From Manis javanica (Eukaryota > Chordata > Mammalia > Pholidota > Manidae): DNA of 64,000 bases. Position numbers and translations under genes: made by a program. The notes below the pieces were generated by a model. The model was given only the letters and a program-made list of their open reading frames with translations, had not been told where the DNA came from and did not search any database. The stretch is taken from assembly GCF_040802235.1 (NCBI RefSeq), contig NC_133156.1:187681851-187745850 (forward strand), written 5' to 3'. Of the stretch, positions 13,161 through 24,800 are shown one piece after another. How positions within the stretch are numbered: the stretch's first letter is position 1; the number at the start of each line of letters is the position of its first letter.

Positions 13161-13728
13161 CCCTTGCAGTGAGCTTCTGATCCTCTTTCACAGGAGGGTG
13201 AAAGAGAACAGTGGGTTATTTGCTGAAGTGGGCTTCCACCCCCAACTCCCCACCTTGTCCCCATCCCTGGTGATACTCAGTCCTCTGGAGTCCGGCTGGC
13301 AGAACCCACAGTCAGGACCTTAGATTCAAGAGGGTCTGCCCCACTCCCAGAAGAAGTGTCTGAACCTTTCAGAACCCACATAATTAGATGTGAGGGCCCT
13401 GAAACCAGGACAGCTCTAGCCAAAATTGGGAAGCTGGTGAAGGAAGTCTTGGCTCACTTTCAGTTCCCTCTTAAGTGTTCCCCTTCCCTAGTACTGTCCA
13501 GTCCTCACAAGAAGCAACTGCCCAGGGCCCCGGCCTGCTCTCCACAGCTAATACCCTAACTTCTGCAGCTGTGGCAGCAGCCAGACTATAAGGGTCAACC
13601 CTTCTAATAATGTTACTTTTCAAGAACTTCTCTTTTTAACTTCTTGAGTCACCCAAAACGCTTTGAACTAAACACTGCTGGGCAGCAGAGGTAAAACATT
13701 ATCCCTGCCCTGAAGTGGCTTACACTCT
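13161..13728. other. Unassigned intergenic DNA
   Basis: No gene or recognisable repeat; moderate GC. Confidence 0.5.
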
Positions 13729-13862
13729 GCATTAGTTTCCTACAGCTGCCATAACAAGGTGACATAAACTGGGTGACTTAAAACAACACAAATTTATTGT
13801 TCTGGAGGCTACAAGTCAGAAATCAAGGTGTCAGCAGGGTCATGCTCCCTCTGCAGGTCAGA
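13729..13862 (-). mobile_element. MaLR (MLT1-type) LTR fragment
   Basis: GCTGCCATAACAAGGTGACATA and the following AACAACACAAATTTATTG, then CAAGGTGTCAGCAGGG, correspond to the 3' portion of a reverse-oriented MaLR LTR. Confidence 0.65.
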
Positions 13863-13984
13863 TTCTGGGCACCCAACTTAAGACACACAGTTGTGTTAGT
13901 GTGCATTTCCCTGTTGGATAGGGAGGCCCCAGAGACACACACCAAACTTTGTTGCTCTGAGCACTAAACATTTGGTTCCTGCCA

Positions 13985-14175
13985 AATGCTTTAGATGCAT
14001 TACCTTGTCTCATCTGCACAACAGCCCTAGAGGCCACCACTATCCTTATTCCCATTTTACAAATGAGGAAAAGGAAACTCTGAGAGCTTAAGTCACTTGT
14101 TCAAGGTCACAAGCCTACAAGAAGCAGAGCTGGATTTGAACTAAAGTAGTCTCTCTCTGAAGCCTACACTATTTG
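13985..14175 (-). mobile_element. MIR-family SINE
   Basis: Reverse MIR: CACAACAGCCCTAGAGG, CCCATTTTACAAATGAGG, TTGTTCAAGGTCACA, GAGCTGGATTTGAAC in the expected order. Confidence 0.75.
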
Positions 14176-14384
14176 TGATTGTCATTAGGAATAATATTCT
14201 ATAGACATTTGTGGAAGGAAGGGAGATGCTAACAAGCAAACCCTACATGCACTGGTACAAAATGCTCATTATTTGGATGCTGGAGACCTATAGGGTCCAA
14301 GATCAGCCAATTTCTTTAACTTGCATAAGAAGCAGTGGAGATAGAGGCCATTTGAGTGTTTGTCCACAAATTTTCACAAGTCCT

Positions 14385-14560
14385 TTTTCTATTCATTTAT
14401 TGACTCAGAAAGCATTTATCAATTCCTACTGTGTCTGAGGCACTGGCCTAGGCTCTGTGGAGGTTGCAGAGAGATTAAAAGCATATTCAAGGACTTACAA
14501 TCTACTGGGGGTAGAGAGTTGGGAGATAAAGACAAGGAAAAAGCCCCTGAAAAGATAAAG
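14385..14560 (+). mobile_element. L2/MIR-related 3' end fragment
   Basis: ATTCATTTATTGACTCAG, CTACTGTGTCTGAGGCACTG and ACTTACAATCTACTGGGG follow the usual order of this very common ancient LINE2-type tail. Confidence 0.55.
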
Positions 14561-17044
14561 TACAAGACTCAGTTGTCATCAGGCAGAAGTGATGTGAGTT
14601 GAACAAAAAAGTGCTCTTTTCAGAGATGACCTCAGTGAACTGGAGTGCCTGGCAACCTGAGAAAGTGGGACTTAAAGGATGGGGACAACTTGACGGCTAG
14701 AAACAGAGACGGGGTTGGGGGGCAGTGGGGTGGAGAATGAAAAGGGAAAGACATGAGCTAGGCCACGAAGTAAGGGATTCCAGACAGTTCTCTTTGTCAT
14801 TCTGCCTTGTCCCTGTCCTCAAGTCAAAGCTAATTGCAAGGAAAAGATGTTTCCCAGGAACAAAACCAAGGTCTAAGAGACAGTCGCTGAGGATTATAGC
14901 TACATGGTGATTCACAACTGCATTTCAAGCCGAGACATGAAAAAAGGAATTCAAATCACATGCGGAGGAGGTCACCTTTCCTTATAGGTCTAGAGGCTGT
15001 GAGTAAGATGACGCACATCACCACCACAGCTCCTGCTCTGCAAACTTGGCACCAAGAGGATACTGCGTAACTCCAGCTCGCCCTGCTGTGCTTGGATCAC
15101 AACAGCCAGGAACCCAGGAGTCATGAACTTTGGGGGTTGAAGATATTTCCCTGAAGGCTTTGCAGCTGAGACCTCATTTGCAGCTCCTGTGCTGGGAGAA
15201 GATTTCATCTTTGTTCGTCTTCACCTTCTCCCCAGGGAAGAAGCGGGCAGGCCAGAGCGGCACACTGGATGAGAAAGGAAAAGAGCCCAGCCAAGCTCTC
15301 TGGGTGGTTTTTTAAAGGGAGCAGGCATGGAAAGCCTTGAAGTTTCTGGGCTACCGCAGACAGAACCTGCTTGAAGGATCTCACCCTTGGTGGCTGTGTT
15401 CAGAGCTAAGAAGTCTCCACTCTTCTGCAGGGCCCCCCAAACAAACTTAAGGTCTAAGCAAAACAATGTCTATTATGCAAACACAGCTTTAAAACCTCCC
15501 CCTAAGTCCCAGCCATGTCCCCCCAGACAGAAATTCCACAGCCACCGTTTTGGCCAGCTCATGTGGGGCAACTGGAGTTTTACAGCCAGGGATACAGGAA
15601 GACAAAGAATGGATCCAAGTCCCAGAAGATTCCATATAATAGCTTGACCATTTATTCAGCAAGAGAGTCTGAGGCCCAACTAATACCAGAAGTTATCAAA
15701 GTAACAATGTGCAGCCAGTGGGCCAGTATAGGCTGGAGGTCATGTCCATGGCTTCCTGCACATTCTGCCACAGACCAGATGAGTGCAGGGATATTGATGC
15801 CCATGGGCAGCGCTTGCCCACTAGAAGCTGGGAGCAGAAGGATAAATGCTTCCCCATTTCTTCTTTCCCCATCCCCAAATGTTCCTGAGACACACTTCAC
15901 AAAGGGCTCAGAAGGCAGTCCATTCAGTAACTCATCCTTTCACTGGCTCTTCTTCCTTCACCATTGACTCTCAAATAGGCTGCTCATGTATAAGCATTCC
16001 AATCAGGCTCTCCTTTCAGGAGGACCCAGACTAAGGCACTCAGGAAACTCACAAGAACTCACTTGGCTTCTGAAAATCCTCCTGCTGTGCACAGTGATGA
16101 GGGTTTCCCTGATTATTGCTTATGTTTGTGTGAATGTGAACCTTTCTGTCATAGGCAATCAGGCATTAACTCTGAGAGAGGTTCTCAATACATCCAGTCC
16201 AAAGAAGGAGGAGAAAATGACCCCCATAGCTGCATGGGGAAGGCATTACAGGTGAATTCTTTCCACCAAGTCCTATTTCATCTTGTCAATTCACTAGAAT
16301 CCATCTTGTGGGAGGGCTGGTGACTCATCATATAAAAATGGGAAGAGCAGTTTCATTAGAAGTGGGATGTTTCACATCCTTCTTACATACACACATCAGG
16401 ACCCAAAGTGGGGTAACGTGGTTTGTCTGATGTCTAAGTGCCCTCGACTCGAAATAGAGATTCTTAAACAAATACAGCAAGGAGGCTTCCATTTGAGAAT
16501 CTAGCTCCTTCTTGCAAAGCACATGATGGGTGAGAATAAAGGAGGAGGCTGGGAAAGTGGGGAGAATAAGATTAGAATTAAAATAAGCCTGTCAAGAAAG
16601 AGCAGAATTCTAAAGAGAGGAAGGAAAGAAAACCTCATCTCTCCTTTCTTCTCTTTGGGTACCTGGATCTGACCACAGCATAGGAAACATCCAGAAATGT
16701 ACATGTAATGTGGAGAAAAGATTGAGTTTTGTTTGGGGTATGAGAATAAGATTACAAATAGTTAAAAAGATAAAAGATCAGTGTTTAATTTCTGGCAATC
16801 ATCACAAAAACTCAACATTTTAAGCTTAAGATATTCAATGGTGTGATTATCACATTATCATTTCTTCTATATTAAAAAATGTAAAAACTTAAACCAAAAA
16901 AATTATTTCTGAGTTTTTTGGAAGGATGTGGATCAAAAAAAAAATGTTTCTCCATGCCCTTGCCCCCAGCAGGAGGGGCTGTTAACATTTTCAGGGTCCT
17001 AAATATCCAATTCCATCACATCTTAGAGCTTGGTTAGAAGTCAG
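14561..17044. other. Unassigned intergenic DNA
   Basis: Long stretch with no confident repeat or gene. The 150-codon frame at 15515-15967 overlaps others on both strands and lacks a domain, a splice context or a homologue I recognise. I treat it as chance. Confidence 0.5.
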
Positions 17045-17577
17045 AGCTATGCAGTCTCATTCCTAGATGTTTACCCAAGAGAAATGAAGACTGAAGTCCA
17101 CACAAAAATGCGTACACAAATGTTTATGTGCACTTACTCACAATCCCCATGAACTGGGCACCACCCAAATGTCCTTCAACCAGTGAATGGAAACAAACCT
17201 TGGTACCTCCATGCAATGTAATATACTCATCAGTAAAAAGGAACAAACAACAGGTAAATACAGCAGCAGACAATACATCTCAAATACATTTTGTTAAGTG
17301 GAAGGAGCCAGTCTGAAAAGGCTGTATGACTCCATTTACACAACATTCTGGAAAAGTCAGGACAGAAAATGAATCACTGGATGCCCAGGATAAATGGAAG
17401 GAAAGTGGCTACAAGGGAGCATGAGGGAATTTTTGAGGGTGATAAAACTGTTCTGTATGTTTCCTGGGGTGGTAGTAATACACCTTATGCAGTTATCAAT
17501 GTTCATAGAATTGTCTACCGCTAAAAAGGGTGAATTTTACTATAGGTAAATGATACCTCAATTAAAAAAAAAAAAGA
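17045..17577 (+). mobile_element. Old L1 3' end with A-rich tail
   Basis: CTCATTCCTAGATGTTTACCC, then AAATGTCCTTCAACCAGTGAATGG and GACTCCATTTACACAACATTC, then a 3' UTR ending in a poly(A) at about 17562-17573. Confidence 0.7.
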
Positions 17578-17594
17578 CATGAGCCATGAAGCCC

Positions 17595-17780
17595 TTGGAC
17601 TAAAAGAGAACCTCAGCCTACCACTTCCTTTTGTGTGACCCTGGACAAGTTCCTTGAGCCTTCTGGGCCTCGGTTTCCTCATGCGTGGAGGAGGGTTTAA
17701 TAGCTTCTCTAAACTTCAAGGGCTGTTTATGAAGATTCAGTGAGTAGAACAGTGCTACACCCACTCAGTATTTGAGTCAT
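17595..17780 (+). mobile_element. MIR SINE
   Basis: TGTGACCCTGGACAAGTTCC and CTCGGTTTCCTCATGCGTGG are the central MIR phrases. Confidence 0.7.
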
Positions 17781-19329
17781 TTTGACCATCAAACTAAGAG
17801 TGGCAGCATGAAGTCCTTCCCCAGGTGGTCTTGCTACCTGTCTGTCCTGCACTCTACCACCGCAGGCCTCCCGCCACCTGCCCTCTGCCCACCCTGGGGA
17901 GCTCTGGGAAGCACTCTGGGCTGGGCTAGAGCTTGGTGTTACTGAAACCTGGGTTTGAGTCCCAACCGATAAGCTGGCAGTTCTGGGGGTTTTAGATCTC
18001 CCTTCTGCAGCCCCTGGCTGTGCCCCTCAGGGAGCTGCCCCCTGAAGCCAGGGAGCTCACACACGCCGGAAGAAAGACATGCGTGCTCACTGCCCCCTGC
18101 TGCTGTAGACCTGGGACTTACCTTTTCTTTATTTACTGGCATATAGTAGATGTTCGATAAATGAATAGGATGTACCATCCCAGGACAATGAGCTTCTAGG
18201 CATTTTTATTGGACTTGGCTAAACATTGTTTGATCGCAGTTTCTAATATGTTTCTTTTTTTTTTAGTTGTGTGTGTGTGTGTGTGTGTGAGGGATTCTCC
18301 TACCTAACACTTTATTTTCTGTATTAATGAAAATATCCTTCCCAACTAAACTGTTTTAAAGATCCCAAGGAGACTTTTTACACTTAGGAGGTTTTGTGAA
18401 ATATTCCATTCTCTGTATTAGGTAACAACATGAACCCTCCTAATAGATCTTCACTGATAAAGATTAAATTCAGGGTATGGCCCATATGTGCCCTGTGGGC
18501 AGGATGTAACTGCTTATTTGCTTGTTAACAGAGACAAGCATGCAATAAGCATTTATGGAGCACCTCTGTTATCCTGGGGTCTATGCCAATGGGCTTCCAG
18601 GGTGCTCAGCAGAGTCACACCCTTCCTTTCCAGCTTAAGCTGTGTATGCACACTGCCAACATACAGACACCTCATCTCTTGGTGGGGTCTTAGTTTTCTC
18701 AACTGTAATTGTTTAGGTCATTCCAGACCCATTCTAGAGCCAACAACCTATGATTTAGAGGTTGTATTGAGGTTTGTGGAGGACAAGGGACATATTTTAC
18801 TGGAACTGAGGATGATGTCCTGATGCAGATGATGGTAGGACCTAATCTGCAACAATTTCCATTTCTCTTGCTGCCTTGAAACTACTTACAATGGGCTGGA
18901 ATGATACACAGCCCCTCAAATTGGGTAGGGCAATGGAGAGAGAGCACAAGAGGGCTTCAACTGCTATTTGTAATGTTTTGTTCCTTACAATTAAAAAATT
19001 CAGTGGAGTTAAATGTTAAATCAGGATATTAGGGGTTCATACTCATGAGTTATAAACTATGGCGCATCTTTTTTTTGTAGTTGAAATATTTCTTGATAAT
19101 TTTTTTAAAGACACACTTCCTTCTTTTTTAAGTAGCTAAAACTGGGCATTTTGTTTTTAATCAGAGAGGGTATTTCTGTGTTTACCTGAAAAATCAGTGC
19201 TTTCTTAGAAATAACCTGCTTTACATCCTCTGTGAGCGTGTGTCTTTCTCCTTCCTGTCTGTCTCTCTGTGCCTCTGTCTGTCTGTCTCTCCCCTCCAAA
19301 TGTTCTGTGGGATCCTGCCTACGGCCTGG
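17781..19329. other. Unassigned intergenic DNA with TG repeat
   Basis: A (TG)11 tract lies at 18268-18289 and a TCTG-rich patch at 19252-19290. No gene is evident. The 111-codon frame at 18488-18823 has no recognisable domain. Confidence 0.5.
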
Positions 19330-19720
19330 ATTTAAAAAACCAGACCGACAGCTAAAATCATGACAGCCAGAAGCACCGGTACGTCAGTTCCTTTAAACCC
19401 TTCCTACTGGCCGGTCAGCAGCGCCGCCACCCTCCTTCCTACTGACCTGCCTCAGTGTCCTGCTGATGGAGCGCCTTTGAGTTCGTTTTGCTCAAGGACA
19501 TCTCTGAGGGAGAACTTGGCACCGGGGCTGGGCTGAGCAGCAAAAAAGGACTCCGCATTTCAAAGGAAGAGGCAAGAGAGGGGTGAATCAGCCTCACCTC
19601 AAAGGCTAAAAATAATCCTGCTTTGTTGACTTCTTCCTCGGACTAGTTCAGTCCACCGGAAAAGGACAGGAGGAGGCGGAGGGCGGGGCAGGGGAGGAGA
19701 AGGTAGGATCTTTGCACTGG
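19330..19720. promoter_or_regulatory. Non-repetitive candidate enhancer with MEF2 and SOX/FOX-type motifs
   Basis: This roughly 390-bp stretch has higher GC and more CpG than its surroundings and no recognisable repeat. It contains a perfect MEF2 site CTAAAAATAA (19606-19615), a CTTTGTTGAC stretch matching SOX and forkhead cores (19621-19630), TGAATCAGC (AP-1/MAF-like, about 19584-19592) and a GC-box cluster near 19670-19690. Motif density and lack of repeats make it a regulatory candidate about 39 kb upstream of SPRED2. There is no direct evidence of activity. Confidence 0.3.
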
Positions 19721-20359
19721 TCCTGTTAAGATTGTGCTGTTCAGAAGAGTTAACCTGGGAGCCTCCCTACCAGGCTCCCTGGCAAATCAACTTCTTGTGA
19801 CTGGAGCTCATCACTCACCTCTTTGATAAGAAATGTGATGAATAGAACCTAGATAGGGCTGTGTGCATCTGTCCCATTTTCAAGGAGAAAATCCAGGTGG
19901 GCCAGGGAGGCTAGGCAGCCTCTCCGAGCCTGGATCCACCATGCACCTGAGCCTGGGCACTTGGCCTCTGGCCACAGAGCCCCCCCAGTGTAAAGGCTGT
20001 GTGGCTGGTGAAAAGGGCCTCTGGTCCCCTGCATGGTTTCATAGCAAAGGAGATAATGGACAGGAAGTACATTTAGCCTCCTTGAGGAAATCCAAGCGAT
20101 GTTTCAGGCTTCTTGTGGTCAGATACAAGCTACCTCATTTTGCTAAGGATGGATTTTTCTCTTCATTGGGTTTCCTTTACTCTGGGATTGCAAACTCTCT
20201 CGGTAAGACAAGGATTCCTTACTGCACAGGCTGCTTCTCCTCCCTCACCCAAATCTGGGTGTTTGTAAACCTGTCTGAAGCTCTTTCCAGAGCAATGACT
20301 TCCTATATAAACAAAGGTTAGAGGAGTCCAAGAGGCCCACTAGCTGGCCAGCACTGGCG
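19721..20359. other. Unassigned intergenic DNA
   Basis: Unique-looking. A 152-codon frame (19863-20321) has no domain I recognise and is opposed by a frame on the other strand; it is not called as a gene. Confidence 0.5.
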
Positions 20360-20815
20360 AATGTTAGTCTCTTGAACCTTCTCGTAGGCCCACCTGTGCT
20401 CTTCATTGCACATCTAGTTTTAGCAAGAACCCTGCTAAGTCAGTTTAACCAGAACCTTCCACCCTCAATATCTGATCACCCTTGATTGGTCCTCTTCCTC
20501 ATCCTCCAGCATCCCCCAGATGAAGTCTGGTTACCCTGGCCTGCCGTCAGCAAGGATCCTGTTAGGCGGGCTTAGCCAGAGCCCTTACCCCTTAACTCTC
20601 TCCCTGATGTTTTCTCTTAGTAATTTTCCATCCGCTGACCCTCATCCTGCCCCTTGGCTATAATTTCCCACTTGCCCATGCTGTATTCCTAGCTGAGCCC
20701 GATCTCCTTCCGCTACTGTGAAATCCCATTGCAGCAGTCCCTACACCTTATGCCAATGGCCCTTAATACAGCCTGCCTCACCATCTTTCACAGGTCTCAC
20801 GGAGTAATTTTTTTT
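20360..20815 (+). mobile_element. LTR-like block (solo LTR, family not named)
   Basis: C- and T-rich text with repeated GATCAC/GATTGG phrases, then a downstream portion (CCCATTGCAGCAGTCC, CTTAATACAGCCTGCC, a GTCTCACGGAGTAA end) resembling the R-U5 side of an old endogenous retrovirus LTR. No internal viral coding region adjoins it. Family and exact ends are uncertain. Confidence 0.4.
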
Positions 20816-21262
20816 CTTAACCTCCTCCCTGGTCCCTGGGCTGGGCATCCTTTCGGGAAGTGGTAAACAAGGAATGAGGCTCTGCGTATGGATCCACTGG
20901 GTAGATGAACTAGTTCCCTACAAACCAGTTCTTCCTCACTGTGATGACGTGGGTGTGGATCCCCACACCGTGACTGGCTCAGTAGTTCATCCTTCACCAT
21001 GGAAACCTCACCCAGCAGGGCACAACACTGTCCCACAGCCAATTTTCTTAAAGGTATATCAAGGACTCCTCAACCCACGTGTAACTGCTAAATACTTACC
21101 AGGACCTCATATGCTGCAGAAACCCTTCAGCTTTTACACAGGGATAGCTCTGAGTAAGGACAGTTCTTTTCAGCTTTCAGATGAGGTAAGAAGGCCATCA
21201 TTGCCTGGATATGGACCTGAAAAACTGTCAGTTTCCACCTCCTTAAATCCCCAAATGTACCT

Positions 21263-21651
21263 TGTAGATAAAATGAAGGTTCCCGTGGCCAGGATTCTCA
21301 CCTGGCTCTGGTTGGCTAGCTCACTACACATGTGTGGGCAATACGTTGTTATTGACTCTATATAAAGAGCCCTTCCCAGTGCTCTGCATGACATGGTGGC
21401 ACAGGATCAAGGCTGCAGGAGAGCAGAGCAGAGGCTGGAGTGGTGGCAGCACTGAGGACAGAGGCCCAGAGGCAGAGACCGGCTTGCTGCATACAGACTC
21501 GCTCTGAGTGAACGGGATTTTAGTGATTGACCTGCCGCTGTGAAATAAAGTTGGGTATACCCTTTCACCCCAAGAATGCTCTACTGTCATTTCTTTGGTC
21601 ACATTGAATCCATAGTGAACTTGCCTGGGGCTGAAATCGATTGGCAAAACA
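21263..21651 (+). mobile_element. Solo endogenous-retrovirus LTR (copy A)
   Basis: 389 bp, beginning TGTAGATAAAATG and ending GCAAAACA, flanked by a perfect 4-bp duplication ACCT (21259-21262 and 21652-21655). It contains a TATA box CTATATAAAG (21358-21367) and an AATAAA signal (21544-21549), so U3, R and U5 are recognisable. A 4-bp duplication is typical of class I (gammaretrovirus-like) elements. No gag, pol or env adjoins it, so it is a solo LTR. Confidence 0.8.
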
Positions 21652-21689
21652 ACCTCTTTGAATTACTTCAAAAAAAGAATATGAACAGC

Positions 21690-21890
21690 TAACATCTGTT
21701 GCAGGATTACTGTCTGCCAGGCCCTCTGATCAGCCTTTAAAGAGATCATCTCATTTAATCCATATACTTGCAGAGATGGGGACCGAAGCTTTAACAGAGT
21801 CATGAATATTCCATTGCCATACAACTGGGAAGAGGTGGAGCTGGGATTGGAACTCTGATCTGTTGGATTTATGTCCAGAGCTCCAATCCA
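21690..21890 (-). mobile_element. MIR/L2-type fragment
   Basis: ATCATCTCATTTAATCC, GCAGAGATGGGGACCG and GAGCTGGGATTGGAACTC are the reverse MIR phrases in order. Confidence 0.55.
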
Positions 21891-22532
21891 TGATTTCCAG
21901 AAAGGCCCTGTTGAGATGCAAGTGGTCTTATGAGGCAAGTGTACAAGAATAGATATTGGAAGATGTGTGTTTCAACCTCTAGATCATCTCCTAACCATTT
22001 TTTATGATTGTGAGGGATAGTACAACCTCTCTGGACCTCAGAGTTGCAAAAAGGAAATAATGGTATTAGGTTGGCCTCCTTCACAAAAGTGTTTGGGTTG
22101 GTTTTACTGCTAATCTCTAAAGGGAAACAGAAAGGAGATAAGAAAATACAAGTTACCAAGATTCCTCAGACTTGCCACCCTTAGCAAGTGTTCCCTCCTC
22201 CCCCGTGGGCTCTTTTCTATGTGGTATCTGGAAGAGAGATCCTCTCTCCAGCCTTCCTGGTTTCAGGAGATAACAAGGGAATTTCGGGAAACAAACCTGA
22301 AATGGGCCACTTCAGTGTCCAGGTTGCAAAGGCTTTATTTACATCTCAAGGGAAGTCACACTGGCTCCCATTTCTGGGTACTGGAGACATTTAAAGCAAA
22401 GGACTTTTAAGAGTCTGGCTGGCAACTTAGCTATTTTCCTCAAAATAGCCCCCAAAGCAGGAGAGAGATGTCTGAGGCAGATCCTGAAGAGGCCCCATTA
22501 TCAGGCATTACATTTCTTTGAAGATTGATTTA
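21891..22532. other. Unassigned intergenic DNA
   Basis: No gene or clear repeat before the Tigger element. Confidence 0.5.
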
Positions 22533-23004
22533 CAGCCGTTCCCCCTTATCCACTCTCACTGTCCACAGTTTCAGCTTTGAGCTGGTCAACGACAGATGAT
22601 CCAGAAGCAGGTGATCTGGAAGCAGGTGATCCTCCTGACCAAACAGCTAGAACGTCAATAGGAGCCTAACGCTAGTCACACTACCTGCATTCTTCACCTG
22701 CTTCATCGCATCACATCAGCATTTTACCATCTCACATTCTCACAAAAGGGTGAGTACAGTACTGTAAGATATTTTGAGAGATGCCACATTCACATAACTT
22801 TTATTACAGTACATTGTAATGATTATATTTTGTTAATAGTTGTTGCTGTTAATCTCTCACTGTGCCTAATGTATAAATTAAACTTTATCACAGGTAGGTA
22901 TGTACAGGAAAAAACAGTAAGTATAGAGTTCAGTGCCATTCTCGGTTCCAGGCATCCACTGGGGGTCTTGGAACATATTTGCCACGAATGAGAGGGGACG
23001 ACTG
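22533..23004 (+). mobile_element. Tigger-type (pogo) MITE
   Basis: 472 bp bounded by TA duplications (22531-22532, 23005-23006). The inverted ends are CAGCCGTTCCCCCTTATCC on the left and GGGGACGACTG on the right. The internal sequence is related to 5275-5728. It is non-autonomous: no transposase frame remains. Confidence 0.75.
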
Positions 23005-23129
23005 TATACTTTTAAAATAGATGCAAAGTTTTCATTCCAGTCATATCTATGCCCATTTATTTTAGTAAAAAATACTTTTGATTATTTGGTCGAACTACTT
23101 AACTTTCCCCTAAAACCTTGAGTAATCAT

Positions 23130-23280
23130 TCATAATTATTTACTGAAAACAGCGCTAGGAGCTTGTCAGCCATTATCTCGCTTCACCCTCACAGTAACCC
23201 TGATAAGTAGGTGCTGTTTTCCATCCCACTTTACAGATAGGGAAGCTAGTCTCCACTTCACAGTTGCCACTTCACAGGGA
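23130..23280 (-). mobile_element. MIR-family fragment
   Basis: CTCACAGTAACCCTGATAAG followed by CATCCCACTTTACAGATAGGG is reverse MIR. Confidence 0.55.
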
Positions 23281-23539
23281 GAGATGCTTAGCCTGTGATT
23301 TTTCCTACCATGGGCATGACAGATGAATGCTCTCCCTTAATCAAGGTCAGATGAGGCTTTGTTATTGTCATTTTAAAATATAAAAGTATATAGTAAATGT
23401 TATGGTAAACAAAATTTCCTTAAACTGTACACTTTTCTAAGACTGAGAAGCCCTTCTCATACCTCTAAAATTACCTGAAACAAATTTGCCTAGTTCTCCC
23501 ATTATTTTGGATAAAGACCCAGTTTAAATGTGGTGATTA

Positions 23540-23765
23540 AGCTGCTTGAACTCAAGGAACAGACTCAGGAGTTATAAATCCCCACTAAGCCACTTCCACC
23601 TTGTGTGATCTTAAACTAATCATTTAGTCTCTCAGCTTCAGTTACTCATCCTTAAAGTGAGGATAATAATAGAACCTACCTATAGGGTTGTTGGGAGAAT
23701 TCAATGGGCTAATACATATACAACACCTGTCACAAAACCAGTGGTCAATAAAATTCCTAATGCTT
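23540..23765 (+). mobile_element. MIR SINE
   Basis: The central phrases CTTGTGTGATCTTAAACTAA, CTTCAGTTACTCATCC and a GGGTTGTTGGGAGAATT core follow in the expected order. Confidence 0.7.
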
Positions 23766-23829
23766 TTCTTATTAAAGAGATTTTGCTGGAGATTGCTTTA
23801 AGCAATACCTTCTAGTAAATAATGCCTAG

Positions 23830-24289
23830 TGTGGATAAAATGAGAGTTCCTGTGGTCAGGATTCTCACCTGGCCCTGGTTGACTAGCTCACTGCACACAT
23901 GTGGGCAATACATGGCTGTGTTGACTCTATAAAGATCTCCGCCCAATGCTCTGGGTGCGACATGGTGGCAGGGCTGCAAGGCTGCAGGAGAGCAGAGCAG
24001 AGGCTGGAGTGGTGGCAGCGCCGAGGACAGAGGCCCAGAGGATGGCTGTGTGGGACAACTGTGCAGAGAGGCCCAGAGGACGGCTATGCAGACAGAGGGG
24101 CCCAGAGGCAGAGACCGGCTTGCTGCCTGCGGACTCGCTCTGAGTGAATGGGATTCTAGTGACTGACCTGCCACCTGGAAATAAAGTTGGGTATAACCCT
24201 TTCACCCCAAGAATGTTTTGCTGTCAATTTCTTTGGTCACATTGAATCCATAGCAAACTTGCCTGGGGCTGAAACCCATTGGCAAGACA
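23830..24289 (+). mobile_element. Solo endogenous-retrovirus LTR (copy B, expanded)
   Basis: Same family and orientation as the LTR at 21263-21651: it starts TGTGGATAAAATG, ends GGCAAGACA, and has AATAAA at 24180-24185. It is about 70 bp longer because a unit containing AGGCCCAGAGG is present three times (24031, 24069, about 24098), where copy A has one. The flanking 4-mers (CTAG, CGTA) do not match, so the target duplication has decayed or the ends are altered. Confidence 0.75.
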
Positions 24290-24639
24290 CGTAGAACCAC
24301 ACTTCCAAGGTTGGGAAAAATATTGCCATCGATTTCAAATTCATCTTCAGATATCAGCCGAGGTATACAGAACTTTGGCTGTGAAAATGTGATCCCTGAA
24401 GCAATGTCTTTGATTATGAGCATGGAAGAGGGTACAGGATAAAGTCTACTGACTACTGCAACCTAATCGAATTTCTTTAAGAACGTGAAAGCCCTTTGCA
24501 GGGAAGAATGAATGCCTAAGGGGACCAGTTAGCTAACATGAGGTGATCCCTCTGGGACCATGACAGTACTGAGCCTTGCTGGCTGCAGATACGAGATCAC
24601 AGCTGCCAGACCCTAGAGGCAGCCCTAATCACCCTCACC
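24290..24639. other. Unassigned intergenic DNA
   Basis: No gene or repeat recognised. The short minus frame at 24202-24423 overlaps the LTR end. Confidence 0.5.
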
Positions 24640-24800
24640 CCCAGCTAAGCTGACAGTGCCAGCTCTATCCCTGGGCTCCACGACTCCTCCAGCCCCTCAT
24701 TCTCATCCCTCTCCTGGACTGAGTACTCACAAAGGCAGGGCCACACAGGCTTTATATCCGTATACCACTCCTGGCACACAGTACACGTCCTATAAATCTT
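24640..24800 (-). mobile_element. L2 3' fragment
   Basis: CACAAAGGCAGGGCCACACAG and the following CTCCTGGCACACAGTAC match the reverse L2 3' region. Confidence 0.45.

Noticed and set aside
15515..15967. 150-codon ORF
   Set aside because: No recognisable domain, overlapped on both strands, no splice or promoter context.
20874..21365. 163-codon ORF near the LTRs
   Set aside because: It runs into the solo LTR and shows no retroviral or host domain.
21263..24289. A single provirus with two flanking LTRs
   Set aside because: The interval holds MIR, Tigger and unique DNA rather than gag-pol-env, and the first LTR has its own complete target duplication.
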